Assembly (NCBI GenBank): GCA_050330635.1
Contig: JBHJNQ010000046.1
Span: 94,501 to 158,500 of the forward strand
DNA length: 64,000 nucleotides
DNA from: CADEDH01 sp050330635
GTDB taxonomy: Bacteria > Actinomycetota > Acidimicrobiia > Acidimicrobiales > SZUA-35
Direction of reading: 5' to 3'
In this document: positions 1 to 8,939 of the stretch, in pieces
How the letters are laid out: each line of letters begins with the position of its first letter
How positions within the stretch are numbered: position 1 is the first letter of the stretch
The notes under the pieces: generated by a model
Databases searched by the model: none
Told to the model about the DNA's origin: nothing
The model's input: only the letters and a program-made list of their open reading frames with translations
Position numbers and translations under genes: made by a program

Positions 1-571
1 AACCGACCTGAGCACCAACGTGCGGCTGGGCACAACGACGGCGGCCACCCCCGTCCATCGCACGCCGAACCCCCTGCTGACCGGCTATCAGGGCGCCGAT
101 GACCGATGGTTCTGGTTGCTCTGCCTCGAGGGTGACCGCCACTGGCCCCGACTCGTCGCCGCCCTCGACCGTCCCGACCTCGACGACGACGCACGCTTCG
201 CCACGATGGAGGGACGGTCGACCAACGCCGAGGCGGTGTGCGCCGAGCTCCAGGCGATCTTCCGCACTCGATCGCGGGACGAGTGGGGTGAGACCTTCGA
301 CCGGGAAGGCGTGTGGTGGGCCCTGGTCCAGCACACCCACGATCTGGTCGACGATCCGCAGGCCATCGCCGCCCGGGGCTTCGTCGACCTGCCTGTCGCC
401 GACGGCCCGTCCGTCCGCACCGTGGCCACACCGGTCGACTTCGACGGCCGATCGTGCGAGATCCGCCACCCCGTGCCCGAACTGGCCGAGCACACCGAAG
501 AGATCCTGCTGGGGCTCGGCCGTAGCTGGGAGGACATCGCCGCCCTCAAGACCGCCGGCGCCATCCGGTGA
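1..571 (+). CDS. CaiB/BaiF family CoA-transferase, C-terminal part (5' end outside window)
   Basis: The reading frame is open from the left edge, so this is the last ~190 residues of a longer protein; the GTG at 20 is probably internal. Family III CoA-transferases move CoA between acyl-CoA and free acid through an aspartyl-CoA intermediate. The visible part matches the C-terminal lobe of that family: a 'GYQGADDRWFWL' segment, a 'RPDLDDDARF' segment, and a tail with 'PVPELAEHTEEILLGLG', typical of CaiB C-termini (P-x-LGEHT-x-E-ILL-x-LG). The catalytic Asp lies upstream of the window and cannot be checked. The gene converges on the gamma-glutamyltransferase with 33 bp between stops. The substrate cannot be inferred. 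Confidence 0.85.
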   Translation, partial: TDLSTNVRLGTTTAATPVHRTPNPLLTGYQGADDRWFWLLCLEGDRHWPRLVAALDRPDLDDDARFATMEGRSTNAEAVCAELQAIFRTRSRDEWGETFDREGVWWALVQHTHDLVDDPQAIAARGFVDLPVADGPSVRTVATPVDFDGRSCEIRHPVPELAEHTEEILLGLGRSWEDIAALKTAGAIR

Positions 572-604
572 GCACAACCTCCGGGCACGGCTCCGGCCGG
601 CCGC

Positions 605-2215
605 TCACACCGCCTGGACTGCGCCGTCGGCGGCGGGGTCGGCGCCCCCGTCGAGGCGGCTGCCGCTGATCCGGATCCCGTGGACCCAGGCGAAGTCGTG
701 GGTCCGGGGGCTACGGATGATCTCGTAGCCCTCGGCCGCCAGGGAATCGGTCACCGACCACGGCACCCCGTTGGCCACGTCGATGGCGTCGCTGGTGCCC
801 GACACCCGGGGTGCCGACACCGCCTCGAGCATGGTCATACCGTGGTCGATCACGTTGAGCAGCACCTGGGTGACCCCCATGGCGATCTGGGTGCCACCGG
901 GGGCGCCGACCACGATCCGCGGGTCGTCGCCGTCGAACGCCATCGTGGGGCACAGGGAGCTGAAGCGGCTCTTCCCCGGGGCCAGGCTGTCGGCATGACC
1001 GGGCCGGGGGTCGAACACCGCCATGCAGCCGTTGTACATGAACCCCAACCCGTCGGTGATCACCCCCGACGGCATGCCGAGCGAGTGGGTCATCGACGCC
1101 GCGTTGCCGTCACGGTCGACCACCACCACATGGGTGGTGTCCCTCGGCTCGTAGGCCAACCGGGTCACCCGGGCCCGCTCGCCGGCCCGCACCGACCCGG
1201 CGTGAGCTGCGGCGTGCTCGGCCGACAGCAGCCGTTCGAGGGGCACGTCGACGAGGGCGGGGTCGCCCACGAAATCGTCCTTGTCGGAGGTGGCCCGCTT
1301 CATCACCTCCGTCACGGTGCGGACGTAGTCGACGGTGTTGTGACCCATCGCCACCAGGTCGAAGTGCTCGAGGACGTTGAGCATCTCCAGCACCATCACC
1401 CCACCGCCGGGTGGGTGGTTGGTGGCGATCCCGAGACCCCGATAGGTCCCCGTGAGGGGATCGTTGTGGGTGGTGCGGTAGGCGGCCAGGTCCTCCTCGC
1501 CCAGCAGGCCCCCGTTGGCCGCCATGTCCTCCACGATCCGCTCGGCCAACCGCCCGGTGTAGAAGGCGTCGGCCCCCTCGGCGGCGACGATGCGCAGAGT
1601 GTCACCCAGGTCTCGGTTGACGACGACGTCGCCCACCCGCTTGTGGCTGCCGTCCGGCCGGAAGTAGATGTAGCGCCCGGTGGCGGAGAACCCGAGACGG
1701 TCGAGGTTGTCGGCCCGGCCCATCGTCGCCCCCTCGGCCCACCAGCCGGCCACGTGGGGGCGGACCACGAAGCCCTCGTCGGCCCAGCGGATGGCGTGGC
1801 TGACGATCTCGGCCCAGTCCTTGACCCCCCACAGGGTCTGGGCCTCGAAGTAGGCGCGCATCGACCCGGGGGTGGCGATGGCCTGATAGCCGACGTCGTT
1901 GACGTGGCCCTCGAGCACGAACCCGAACCCGTCCCGGGTCTCGCCGATCACCAGGTCCTCCCACTGGTCGGGCCTGGTGGCCAGCGGCGATTTGGCGTGG
2001 AAGTCGATGCAGCGGTGGACCCCACGGTCGGGGAGGTGGACCTGGAGGTTCCCGAAGCCGGCGATGCCGCACATCTGGGGGTCGACCACTCCCGCCACCA
2101 GCCCGGCGGCGATGGCGGCGTCGACCGCGTTGCCCCCGGCCCGCAGCACCGCCGCCCCCGCCTCCACCGATTCGGGCTGCGCCGCCACCACCATCCCGTG
2201 CTCGTATCGGGCCAT
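605..2215 (-). CDS. ggt: Gamma-glutamyltransferase family protein
   Basis: This is an Ntn-hydrolase of 536 residues that would cleave or transfer gamma-glutamyl groups (glutathione and related peptides) after self-processing into large and small subunits. The nucleophile is Thr361 in the 'DTTHVVVVDRDGNAASMTHSLG' region, the standard start of the small subunit. Also visible are an N-terminal 'AGGNAVDAAIAAGLV' block and 'PPGGGVMVLEMLN'. The ATG is preceded by a strong AAGGAGG ribosome site. The first residues show no clear signal peptide, so export is uncertain. Several family members act on cephalosporins or other gamma-glutamyl compounds, so the substrate is open. Confidence 0.92.
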   Translation of the reverse strand: MARYEHGMVVAAQPESVEAGAAVLRAGGNAVDAAIAAGLVAGVVDPQMCGIAGFGNLQVHLPDRGVHRCIDFHAKSPLATRPDQWEDLVIGETRDGFGFVLEGHVNDVGYQAIATPGSMRAYFEAQTLWGVKDWAEIVSHAIRWADEGFVVRPHVAGWWAEGATMGRADNLDRLGFSATGRYIYFRPDGSHKRVGDVVVNRDLGDTLRIVAAEGADAFYTGRLAERIVEDMAANGGLLGEEDLAAYRTTHNDPLTGTYRGLGIATNHPPGGGVMVLEMLNVLEHFDLVAMGHNTVDYVRTVTEVMKRATSDKDDFVGDPALVDVPLERLLSAEHAAAHAGSVRAGERARVTRLAYEPRDTTHVVVVDRDGNAASMTHSLGMPSGVITDGLGFMYNGCMAVFDPRPGHADSLAPGKSRFSSLCPTMAFDGDDPRIVVGAPGGTQIAMGVTQVLLNVIDHGMTMLEAVSAPRVSGTSDAIDVANGVPWSVTDSLAAEGYEIIRSPRTHDFAWVHGIRISGSRLDGGADPAADGAVQAV

Positions 2216-2314
2216 CGTGTCCCCCTCCTTGCGCTCCCCGCATCATGGCAACCCGAGGGCGTCTCCTGCCAGGGAACGGGTCATCGGTCGGCCGCGACAC
2301 CGGGCTGCCGATGA

Positions 2315-2866
2315 TCAGTGGCCGCCGGCGTCGAGTCTGGAACGTCCGGGTCGGCGGGCGATGATGGCCGCGGTGTCGCCGGGCCAGTCCCAGAAACGAC
2401 CGGTGGTCGTCGACGCCGCCAGGAGGGCGCGCAGCTCACCGATGAAGCCGTCGAGCTGGTCGCCGAACAGATGGGGAGCGGCGTACGACATCGAGAGGGC
2501 GGCGTGGTCGGGATCGTGGACCACCAGGACCAGGGCCCCGCCGGGCTCGAGCAGATCGTAGACGGCTTCGGCCACCGCCAGGCGATCCGTCCGGTGGAAG
2601 GACTGCCCGAAGGTCACCAGACGCATCGGCGCCAGCCCGAGGGAAGCGATGTCCTCGGCCCGGGCCTGCACGAACTCGATGTGCTCGATCCCGGAGGCCG
2701 CGGCGTGCCAGCGTGCCTGATCCAGCATCGCGGCGTCGGGGTCGAGCGCCGTGACGCCATCGACGAGTCCGGCAAGCTGGACGGCGAGCACCCCCGGACC
2801 GCAGCCGACGTCGAGCAGGTGGCCCGACCCGTCGAAGCCGAGCTCGGCGGCAAGCACCGCCGTCAA
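2315..2866 (-). CDS. Class I SAM-dependent methyltransferase, short
   Basis: This 183-residue protein has motif I 'LLDVGCGPGVLAVQLA' at about residues 17-32, motif II acidic 'VTALDPDAAML' and a motif IV-like 'RLVTFGQSFHRTD' before a 'LEPGGALVLV' strand, as in UbiE/Methyltransf_11 enzymes. The proposed start is a TTG at 2866. The upstream in-frame residues read 'RPRLLPG', as in related proteins, but no better start codon is visible, so the N-terminal helix may be shortened or the true start missed. The gene is divergent from the MerE-like gene. The substrate is unknown. Confidence 0.72.
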   Translation of the reverse strand: MTAVLAAELGFDGSGHLLDVGCGPGVLAVQLAGLVDGVTALDPDAAMLDQARWHAAASGIEHIEFVQARAEDIASLGLAPMRLVTFGQSFHRTDRLAVAEAVYDLLEPGGALVLVVHDPDHAALSMSYAAPHLFGDQLDGFIGELRALLAASTTTGRFWDWPGDTAAIIARRPGRSRLDAGGH

Positions 2867-2952
2867 CCCGGGCAGAAGCCGGGGCCGGGGCCGGCGGCGG
2901 TGGGGCGGCGACTGTGCTCCAGATCTGCCACGGTCGCGCCGATACCCGAGGT

Positions 2953-3354
2953 ATGGCCCCTCCTCTGGAACACACGGGCCGGCGCTGGCTGCTCTGGTCG
3001 TTCGTCTTCTGCCCCTGCCACCTCCCCCTGACGATGGGGGTGCTGGCCACCGTCTTCGGCGGCAGCGCCTTCGGCGCCGTCATCGCCGCCAACCAGCTGT
3101 GGGTCGGCGTGGTCTGCGGCACGCTGTACGCCATCGGCGTGGGCATCGGGTTCCGCTACCTGCGTCGGGCCACCGCCGGTCTCGACTGCTCCTCCGGCAG
3201 CTGTGAGCTGCCGGCGCCGACCGACCGCCAGCTCGACGCCCTGGGCGACGGGACCGTCGGCACCGCGGCCGGCCCGCCGGTCGGGCCGGCCGTCGGCCCG
3301 TCGCAGGGCAGCGACGCCGACGTCACCGAGGCCGTACCGGCCGCTCGCCGCTGA
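2953..3354 (+). CDS. MerE-like small membrane protein (CPCHLP motif)
   Basis: The protein has 133 residues. A first hydrophobic segment carries 'FCPCHLPLTMGVLATVFGG', matching the 'CPCHLP' signature of MerE-type mercury transporters, and is followed by a second segment 'LWVGVVCGTLYAIGVGIGF'. The rest is a soluble tail with a further pair of cysteines ('DCSSGSCELP') and a low-complexity Gly/Pro end not found in short MerE proteins. The ATG at 2953 is preferred because it puts a short charged stretch before the first helix; an upstream TTG/CTG start is possible. No merA, merR or merT was seen nearby, so mercury transport is only a family-level guess. Another thiol-binding metal is possible. Confidence 0.65.
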   Translation: MAPPLEHTGRRWLLWSFVFCPCHLPLTMGVLATVFGGSAFGAVIAANQLWVGVVCGTLYAIGVGIGFRYLRRATAGLDCSSGSCELPAPTDRQLDALGDGTVGTAAGPPVGPAVGPSQGSDADVTEAVPAARR

Positions 3355-3415
3355 CGGTCCGGCCACCGCCTACGCCCTCGTCGTCGCCGAGCTGCCGCCC
3401 GTCGCCCCCGGGCCG

Positions 3416-4633
3416 TCAGGGGTTGCCGGCGGCCAGCTCCCGCTGCAGAGGGGTAGGGAAGCTGGGCTTCACCACCGTGTGGCCCAGGAGGCCGGCCAAC
3501 CGCTCGGTCTCGGCCACCAGCAACCGCCGATGCTCCGTGCCGATGTCGTCGAGGAGGCCGACGGCGATCGAGCCGTCGGACCGCTGACCCCAGCCTCCCA
3601 CGATCCGTCCATCGGCCCACACGGTGGGCCCGACGTTGCCGTTGCGGTCGAAGAGCCGCTCCTTGTGGGGCCCGAGGTACCAGGCCCGCTCCTTCCATCC
3701 CATCGGCGTCGGATCGAGGGCGGGGAGCAGCGCCACCCACGGTTCGAGCCCGGCGCCACCACCGTCGCCCCCGCCGTCGCCGAGCAGGTCGTCGACGTCG
3801 TCGGCCAGCACCAGACCGCTGTCGCCGTCGAGGTCGACCTCGACGGTCTCGATGCGGGTCAGGGCGGCCCGCACCTTGGTCAGCGTCCACCCCGTCCACC
3901 ACGCCAGGTCGGCCACGGAACCGGGGCCGAAGGCACCCAGCCACCGCCGGACGAGCTCCACCGCCGCCGCCTGCTCGGCCTCCGGGTCGCCGTCGGGCGG
4001 TGGGACCCCGTCGAGCCAGTCGCTCCGGCGGTACCAGCGGTACTGCCGACCGGTCCACGACCCGGTCAACGTGCCCCTGATCAGCACCCCCTCGCTGGCC
4101 AGCACCGCCACCACCCGGGAGGTGGCGCCGGCGACGGCCTCGTTCTTGGTCCCCGCCCCCATGACCAGCTTGGTGGCGAGCCGGGGCACCAGGGCCGTGA
4201 GCTGGCGGGCCGACGCCCCCTCGGGCGGGAGGGCGGCCTCGATCTCGGCCGCCGCCTCGGCGAGCCAGGTGGCCGGATCGTCCACACCGCCGGCGGCGAG
4301 GAACGTCAGGAGCTTCCGTCGCTCGTTCTCCGCCACCGTCACCGTCGACGAGCGCTCGACGACGAGGAGGTGGCGGGTGGGCACCACGAACAGGGTCCGA
4401 CGCATGCCCAGCACGCGGGTCAGTGTCCGATCCCGGTAGAGGGCATCTGCCACCGCCTCGATCGACGGCTCGGCGCAGCGGGCGGCGGCCGACAGGTACA
4501 CCGAGGCCGGGTCGGTGGCGTGGAGCGCCACCACGGCCTCGGCCGCCGCCACCGGGTCGGCCACCCGTTGGGCCAGGGCGTGGCGCCGACCCAACCGGGC
4601 TCGTCGCTGGTCGACGGTGACGACCGGTCTCAC
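3416..4633 (-). CDS. Winged helix DNA-binding domain protein (HTH_42 / YcaQ-like family)
   Basis: This is a protein of about 405 residues of the winged-helix family that includes YcaQ/AlkX-type DNA glycosylases. Recognisable blocks are an N-terminal 'VVALHATDPASVYLSAAAR', a central 'TRVLGMRRTLFVVP', and a C-terminal 'LLPALDPTPMGWKERAWYLG' followed by 'NGNVGPTVWADGRIVGGW', which is characteristic. The GTG at 4633 lies 8 bp after the LLM gene stop and starts just before the conserved N-terminus; the frame stays open further upstream but would overlap the LLM gene. It is probably co-transcribed with that gene. A role in DNA repair or crosslink unhooking is known for some relatives and is only inferred here. 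Confidence 0.82.
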   Translation of the reverse strand: MRPVVTVDQRRARLGRRHALAQRVADPVAAAEAVVALHATDPASVYLSAAARCAEPSIEAVADALYRDRTLTRVLGMRRTLFVVPTRHLLVVERSSTVTVAENERRKLLTFLAAGGVDDPATWLAEAAAEIEAALPPEGASARQLTALVPRLATKLVMGAGTKNEAVAGATSRVVAVLASEGVLIRGTLTGSWTGRQYRWYRRSDWLDGVPPPDGDPEAEQAAAVELVRRWLGAFGPGSVADLAWWTGWTLTKVRAALTRIETVEVDLDGDSGLVLADDVDDLLGDGGGDGGGAGLEPWVALLPALDPTPMGWKERAWYLGPHKERLFDRNGNVGPTVWADGRIVGGWGQRSDGSIAVGLLDDIGTEHRRLLVAETERLAGLLGHTVVKPSFPTPLQRELAAGNP

Positions 4634-4641
4634 GGTCGACG

Positions 4642-5562
4642 TCAGGTCTGGAGCCCCGCCACCTCGGCCACTGCGGCCACGGCGTCGGGCCACGAGGTCG
4701 GGGGGACGGCGGGGCGGATCACGAACTTGGAGAACCCGGCCTCGACGAAGGCGGCGATCCGCTCCCCCAGCCCCGAAGGACCGACGCCGATCACGTGGGC
4801 GGGATCGAACCCCGGGCGGCGGGCCTCGATCCCCGCCCGGACGTCGTCGTCGATGACCGACGGTACCCACGACAGGTTCATGCCGAAGTGCTCCCGGTCG
4901 ATCAGGCGTCCGGCGGCCACCGCTTCGGCCTCGATCGTGAGCCGGGCCTCACGAGCCTCGTCCGGGGTGCAGAGGCCTGGCATCCAGCCGTCGCCGAGGT
5001 GGCCGCAGCGGCGTAGGGCGGCCGGCACCTGGCCCCCTAGCCACACCTCCAGCGGGTCCTGGACGGGCCGGACGGCGAGGCGGACCGCCCCATAGCGGTG
5101 ATGGTCGCCGTCCACGCCGAGGGTGTCGCCGGCCCACAGGGTCCGCATCACGTGGAGGGCCTCCTCGAGCATCGCCGTCCTCGACCCGGCGTCGACGGCC
5201 TGGGCGTCGAGCTCCTCGGGGGTCCGCAGACCCAGCACCGCCAACAGGAGCAGCCGGCCCCCGGAGAGCCGGTCGAGGGTGGCCAGCTGTTTGGCCAGAC
5301 GGACGGGATCGCGTCCGGGCACGATCAGGTGGCTGCCGATCTTGAGCCGAGTCCGGCGGCCGGCGGCCACACCGAGGGCGGCCACCGGGTCGAAAACGGC
5401 CCCGGTGATCACGTCGGGGATCCAGATCGAATCGAACCCGAGGTCGTCGAGGGCATCGACCAGGCGGAGGTAGCCGTCGACGTCGTCGACCGCCCCGGCG
5501 CCGGCCGCCACCCCGATGCGGATCCTGTAGCCCGCCCCCGCCTGGCTGTCTCCGTTGGTCAC
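4642..5562 (-). CDS. LLM class (F420- or FMN-dependent) oxidoreductase
   Basis: This is a luciferase-like TIM-barrel flavoenzyme of about 306 residues. It shows 'GFDSIWIPDVITG', 'TRLKIGSHLIVPGRDPVRLAKQLATLDRLSGGRL', and a late 'VWLGGQVPAALRRCGHLGDGWMPG' block, all standard for the family. A GTG at 5562 is chosen because the strand beta-1 sequence 'RIRIGVAAG' follows shortly after it; the open frame upstream lacks family similarity. Actinobacterial members often use F420, but the cofactor cannot be decided from sequence alone. The gene is divergent from the GNAT-like gene and sits just upstream of the winged-helix gene. Its substrate is unknown. Confidence 0.85.
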   Translation of the reverse strand: MTNGDSQAGAGYRIRIGVAAGAGAVDDVDGYLRLVDALDDLGFDSIWIPDVITGAVFDPVAALGVAAGRRTRLKIGSHLIVPGRDPVRLAKQLATLDRLSGGRLLLLAVLGLRTPEELDAQAVDAGSRTAMLEEALHVMRTLWAGDTLGVDGDHHRYGAVRLAVRPVQDPLEVWLGGQVPAALRRCGHLGDGWMPGLCTPDEAREARLTIEAEAVAAGRLIDREHFGMNLSWVPSVIDDDVRAGIEARRPGFDPAHVIGVGPSGLGERIAAFVEAGFSKFVIRPAVPPTSWPDAVAAVAEVAGLQT

Positions 5563-5652
5563 CCGACCGACGCTACACGTTGACCCGCCGCTAATTCCCT
5601 GCCGTGGCGTAGGAGGGAACGATACGTTACGGCCGAGGAAGGGGGTGCGGCG

Positions 5653-6765
5653 ATGGGGACCGACCGCTACGACCGATCGATCCTGGACGCCCACCCGGCG
5701 TCACGGCCACCGTCGGCGCCGGCCGAGCTCCGGGCCCGGGCGAGCGCCGCCGGCTGGTCCGACGAGGTGCTCGACCGGCTCCTGGCCCTGCGCCGCAACC
5801 GGGGGGAGATCGAGTCGTGGCTCGACGCCGGGTTCCCCACCGTCGACATGATCGAGGCGTGGCTTCCCGACGCCGAGGCGGCGCTCACCGGCCCGCTCAC
5901 CGTTCGTCAGGCCGGGTGGGACGACAACGACCTCGTCAGCGACCTGTGCGCCGACGCCCCCGAGACCGTCGGCGAGTGGGAGGTCACCGTCGAGCGGGGG
6001 CCGAACGCCTTCGCCCAGTTCCGGCTGCAGGAGCAGGCCTACCTCGTGCTCGTCGAGGACCGCCGGGTCGGTCTCGGCATGGTCGGCCGCAGCGTCCGCA
6101 ACACCCTGGTCGGCGGCGAGCGGGTGGCGGTCCAGTTCGTGTCGGGGTGGCGGGTCCGTCGGGGCTTCCGGGGTCTGGGGATCTCGAAGCACCTGCTCAA
6201 CGGGGCCGGGCCCGGCACCAGCTGGTTGGCCACCGGCTCCTACTGGTACGTGCGGACCGACAACGAGGACCGCACGTGGATCGACAAGGTCACCGCAGAG
6301 ATGGCCGACCGGCCCACCGGCAACAGGGCGCCGACCGACCGGCCCCTGACGGTGGCCGAGTCCACCCCTGCGGCGTACCACGTGGGGCAGGATCCTCTGG
6401 TTCATGCTCGAGTTCCGGGCCGACCTGGGCCCCGCCGTCGGCCTGGCCTTCGTTACCTCGCTGGCCTTCGCCCTGCTCCCGTGGCCGGTCCGCTACCTGA
6501 TCGACGGTGTGCTGCTCTCCGACCGACTCGAGCTCGGCCCGCTCGGGACCTTCGCCACCGCCACCGACGGCGACAAGATCCGCCTGGCCCTGGCCCTCGC
6601 CGCTGCCTATCTCGGCCTCCAGCTGGTGGCGGCGGTGGCCGCCGCCGGCAGCTTCTACTACTTCGCCCGCACGGCCCTGCACATGATCCACACCCTGCGG
6701 GGCCGGATGCTGGCCCACCTCCGCACCCTGCGCCTCGGCTTCCACGCCTCCACCTCGACCGGTGA
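5653..6765 (+). pseudogene. GNAT N-acetyltransferase-like gene, 3' part lost and read through into ABC gene
   Basis: Residues 1 to about 245 look like a real protein. The N-terminus has 'RSILDAHPASRPP', and an acetyl-CoA pyrophosphate-binding loop 'RRGFRGLGISKHLL' lies at residues 169-182, fitting the R-x-x-G-x-G/A motif of GNAT enzymes. Past about 6390 the frame turns into Arg/Pro-rich sequence that is the out-of-frame shadow of the following ABC transporter, and it only stops at 6765. The original C-terminal half therefore seems to be missing and the stop codon lost. It may still make a chimeric protein. The cause could be a natural deletion that joined the two genes, or an assembly error. 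ATG at 5653 follows a purine-rich ribosome site. Confidence 0.6.
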
Positions 6766-7972
6766 CACGATCTTCCGGGCCATGAACGACGCCCGGGCCG
6801 TCCAGGAGGTCATGATCCTCGGGGTCCAGGCCTGGATCCTTCCCGTCTTCCAGGTGACGCTGATGCTGGCCCTCATGCTCACCGTCGACTGGGTGCTGAC
6901 CGTGGCCGCCCTGGCCGTCAGCCCCCTCCTGGTGATCACCGTGCGCCGGCTCACGGGGCGCATCCAGCGGGCGTCGCAGGAGAGCCGGGGCCAGCTCAGC
7001 CGGCTCACCGCGCTCATCGAGCAGACGATGAGCTCGATCCGGGCCGTGCAGGTCTTCGGGTCGGAAGGCGACGAGCGCCAGCGCTTCGACGGGACGAGCC
7101 GCAACTTCATCGCCGCGCAGCTCCGGTTCCGGATGGCCGAGCAGTCGCTGTTGGTGGCCACGATGACGCTCACGGGGCTCGGCACCGCCCTCGTGTTGCT
7201 GACGGCGGCCAACCGGGAGGGAGCTGTCGACCTCGACGACCTCGGCTCCGGCGTCGTGTTCGACCGGGTGTCGCTCCGCTACGACGGGTCGGCCAGCGCT
7301 GTGCTGCACGAGGTGTCGCTCGAGATACGCCGGGGGGAGACGGTGGCCCTCGTGGGGGCCACCGGTTCGGGCAAGACCTCGATCCTCGAGCTGATCCCCC
7401 GCCTCCACGAGGCCTCCGAGGGGGTCGTGTACGTCGCCGATCGCGACGTGCGCCAGGTGACCCTGGCGTCGCTGCGGCACCTTATCAGCCTGGTGCCCCA
7501 GGAGCCCCTGCTGTTCTCCACCACGATCGGGGAGAACATCGGCTACGGCCGACGGGGAGCCTCGGCCGACGAGATCGAGGCCGCCGCCAGAGCGGCCCGG
7601 GCCCACGACTTCATCGTCGAGCTCCCCGATGGCTACGACACCGAGGTCGGCGACCGGGGGGCGAAGCTGTCGGTGGGTCAGCAGCAGCGGATCGCCATCG
7701 CCCGGGCCTTTCTCAAGGACGCACCGCTGCTCCTGCTCGACGAGCCGACCTCGGCCCTCGACCTGCGGACCGAGGCCGAGCTGCTCGACGGCCTCGACGC
7801 CCTGATGGAGGACCGCACCGTGATCATCGTGGCCCATCGACTCTCGACGGTCCGCTCGGCCGACCGAATCTACGTCCTCGACGGGGGTCGGGTGGCGGAG
7901 GCCGGCGCCCACGACGAGCTCATGACGTGCAGCGATGGTCTGTACCGCCGGCTCTACGAGCACCAGTTCTGA
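6404..7972 (+). CDS. ABC exporter-type half-transporter with incomplete membrane domain
   Basis: This is a 522-residue type IV (MsbA-like) ABC protein. The membrane domain starts near residue 8 and includes hydrophobic stretches at about 12-35, 62-82 and 135-175. A fifth stretch ends abruptly at 'LGTALVLLTA' and jumps to 'REGAVDLDDLGSGVVFDRVSL', the start of the ATPase domain. In intact relatives about 60-70 residues, including the last membrane helix, lie between these points, so an in-frame deletion is likely. The ATPase half is complete: Walker A 'GATGSGKTS', Q-loop 'VPQEP', signature 'LSVGQQQR', Walker B 'LLLLDEPTS', H-loop 'VAHR'. The ATG at 6404 lies in the membrane-helix-1 region. Transport function is doubtful. 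Confidence 0.75.
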   Translation: MLEFRADLGPAVGLAFVTSLAFALLPWPVRYLIDGVLLSDRLELGPLGTFATATDGDKIRLALALAAAYLGLQLVAAVAAAGSFYYFARTALHMIHTLRGRMLAHLRTLRLGFHASTSTGDTIFRAMNDARAVQEVMILGVQAWILPVFQVTLMLALMLTVDWVLTVAALAVSPLLVITVRRLTGRIQRASQESRGQLSRLTALIEQTMSSIRAVQVFGSEGDERQRFDGTSRNFIAAQLRFRMAEQSLLVATMTLTGLGTALVLLTAANREGAVDLDDLGSGVVFDRVSLRYDGSASAVLHEVSLEIRRGETVALVGATGSGKTSILELIPRLHEASEGVVYVADRDVRQVTLASLRHLISLVPQEPLLFSTTIGENIGYGRRGASADEIEAAARAARAHDFIVELPDGYDTEVGDRGAKLSVGQQQRIAIARAFLKDAPLLLLDEPTSALDLRTEAELLDGLDALMEDRTVIIVAHRLSTVRSADRIYVLDGGRVAEAGAHDELMTCSDGLYRRLYEHQF

Positions 7973-8118
7973 TTCCGTCGACCGCCAGCGCCAGCGCCAC
8001 TCCGGTCGCCCGGGGCGACGTGGGCCATGGGATCGTCTCCCGATGGACGATCCGATGTCGCTCGCCGTTCACGTCGAGGCCACCGATGGCAGGGAGGATG
8101 GGGCGAGGAGGACATGCC

Positions 8119-8892
8119 ATGACCGTGCTCGACGACCACCAGCGGACGACCTGGCTGACGCAGGGTTGGCTCCATCTCCCCGGTGCCCTCCCGGCCACGA
8201 CCGTGGCCGACCTCGACCGCTGGGTGGGCGAGGTCGAGGCCTGGTCGGCCGGTGACGGGCCGGGCCTCCACCACGTCGAGCTGACCGACCGCGGTCCCCA
8301 GCTGGCCCGGAGTGAGGACTTCGAGCCCCACCACCCGGGGTTGTCGTCGTTCCTGCGGACCGGGCCGGTGGTCGACGTGCTGACCGAGCTGTTCGGCGAA
8401 CCGGCGGTGCTGTTCAAGGAGAAGGTCAACTACAAGGGCCCGGGTGGGGCCGGGTTCGCCCCCCACCAGGACGCCTCGGCCTACCGGTTCGTCGACCACC
8501 ACCTCTCGTGCATGGTCCCGCTCGATCCCGCCACCGAGGTCAGCGGCTGTCTCTACTTCGCCCCCATCGAACGCCACCTGCTCCCCCACCGGGACGGGCG
8601 CATCGACGCTGGCTGGGCCGCCGACGCGGCGTGGACGCCGGCCGAGGTCGAGCCGGGCGACCTCGTGGTGTTCGACTCGTATACGCCGCACCACAGCGGC
8701 ACCAACTCGTCGGCGCGAGCCCGACGGGCGCTGTACCTCACCTACAACGCCGCCAGCGCCGGCGACCACCGGGCCGAGTACTACCGCGACAAGGCGGCCC
8801 TGCTGGCCGGCCTCGACGGCGAGGAGGCGGACCGGGTCCGCCTCTCGGTCAACGACGACTTCCTCGGCCGTCCCGTCCCCCGACCGGGTTGA
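8119..8892 (+). CDS. Phytanoyl-CoA dioxygenase (PhyH) family protein
   Basis: The gene encodes a Fe(II)/2-oxoglutarate-dependent oxygenase of 257 residues. The iron triad is visible: His116 and Asp118 in 'PHQDAS' and a distal His at 191/192 in 'TPHHSGTN', followed by Arg202/203, which would bind 2-oxoglutarate. The 'FKEKVNYKGPGGAGFAPHQD' block is typical of the family. The ATG at 8119 is preceded by a GAGGAG ribosome site; the open frame extends upstream without similarity. Substrates in this family range from branched acyl-CoAs to natural products and cannot be assigned. The gene converges with the P450 gene across a short hairpin. Confidence 0.88.
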   Translation: MTVLDDHQRTTWLTQGWLHLPGALPATTVADLDRWVGEVEAWSAGDGPGLHHVELTDRGPQLARSEDFEPHHPGLSSFLRTGPVVDVLTELFGEPAVLFKEKVNYKGPGGAGFAPHQDASAYRFVDHHLSCMVPLDPATEVSGCLYFAPIERHLLPHRDGRIDAGWAADAAWTPAEVEPGDLVVFDSYTPHHSGTNSSARARRALYLTYNAASAGDHRAEYYRDKAALLAGLDGEEADRVRLSVNDDFLGRPVPRPG

Positions 8893-8910
8893 CGGCGCGG
8901 CGGCATGCCG

Positions 8911-8933
8911 ATGGGCGGTGACCTCCCGCCCAT
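8911..8933. terminator. Hairpin between convergent phyH-like and P450 genes
   Basis: An 8-bp perfect stem (ATGGGCGG / CCGCCCAT) with a 7-base loop lies in the 47-bp gap between the two converging stops. There is no T-run, which is common in high-GC actinobacteria. A bidirectional terminator role is inferred from position. Confidence 0.4.
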
Positions 8934-8939
8934 GGATCG

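Noticed and set aside
680..2314. Long plus-strand frame opposite the gamma-glutamyltransferase
   Set aside because: Low-complexity His/Gly/Val sequence with no motif; it mirrors the codons of a well-defined enzyme.
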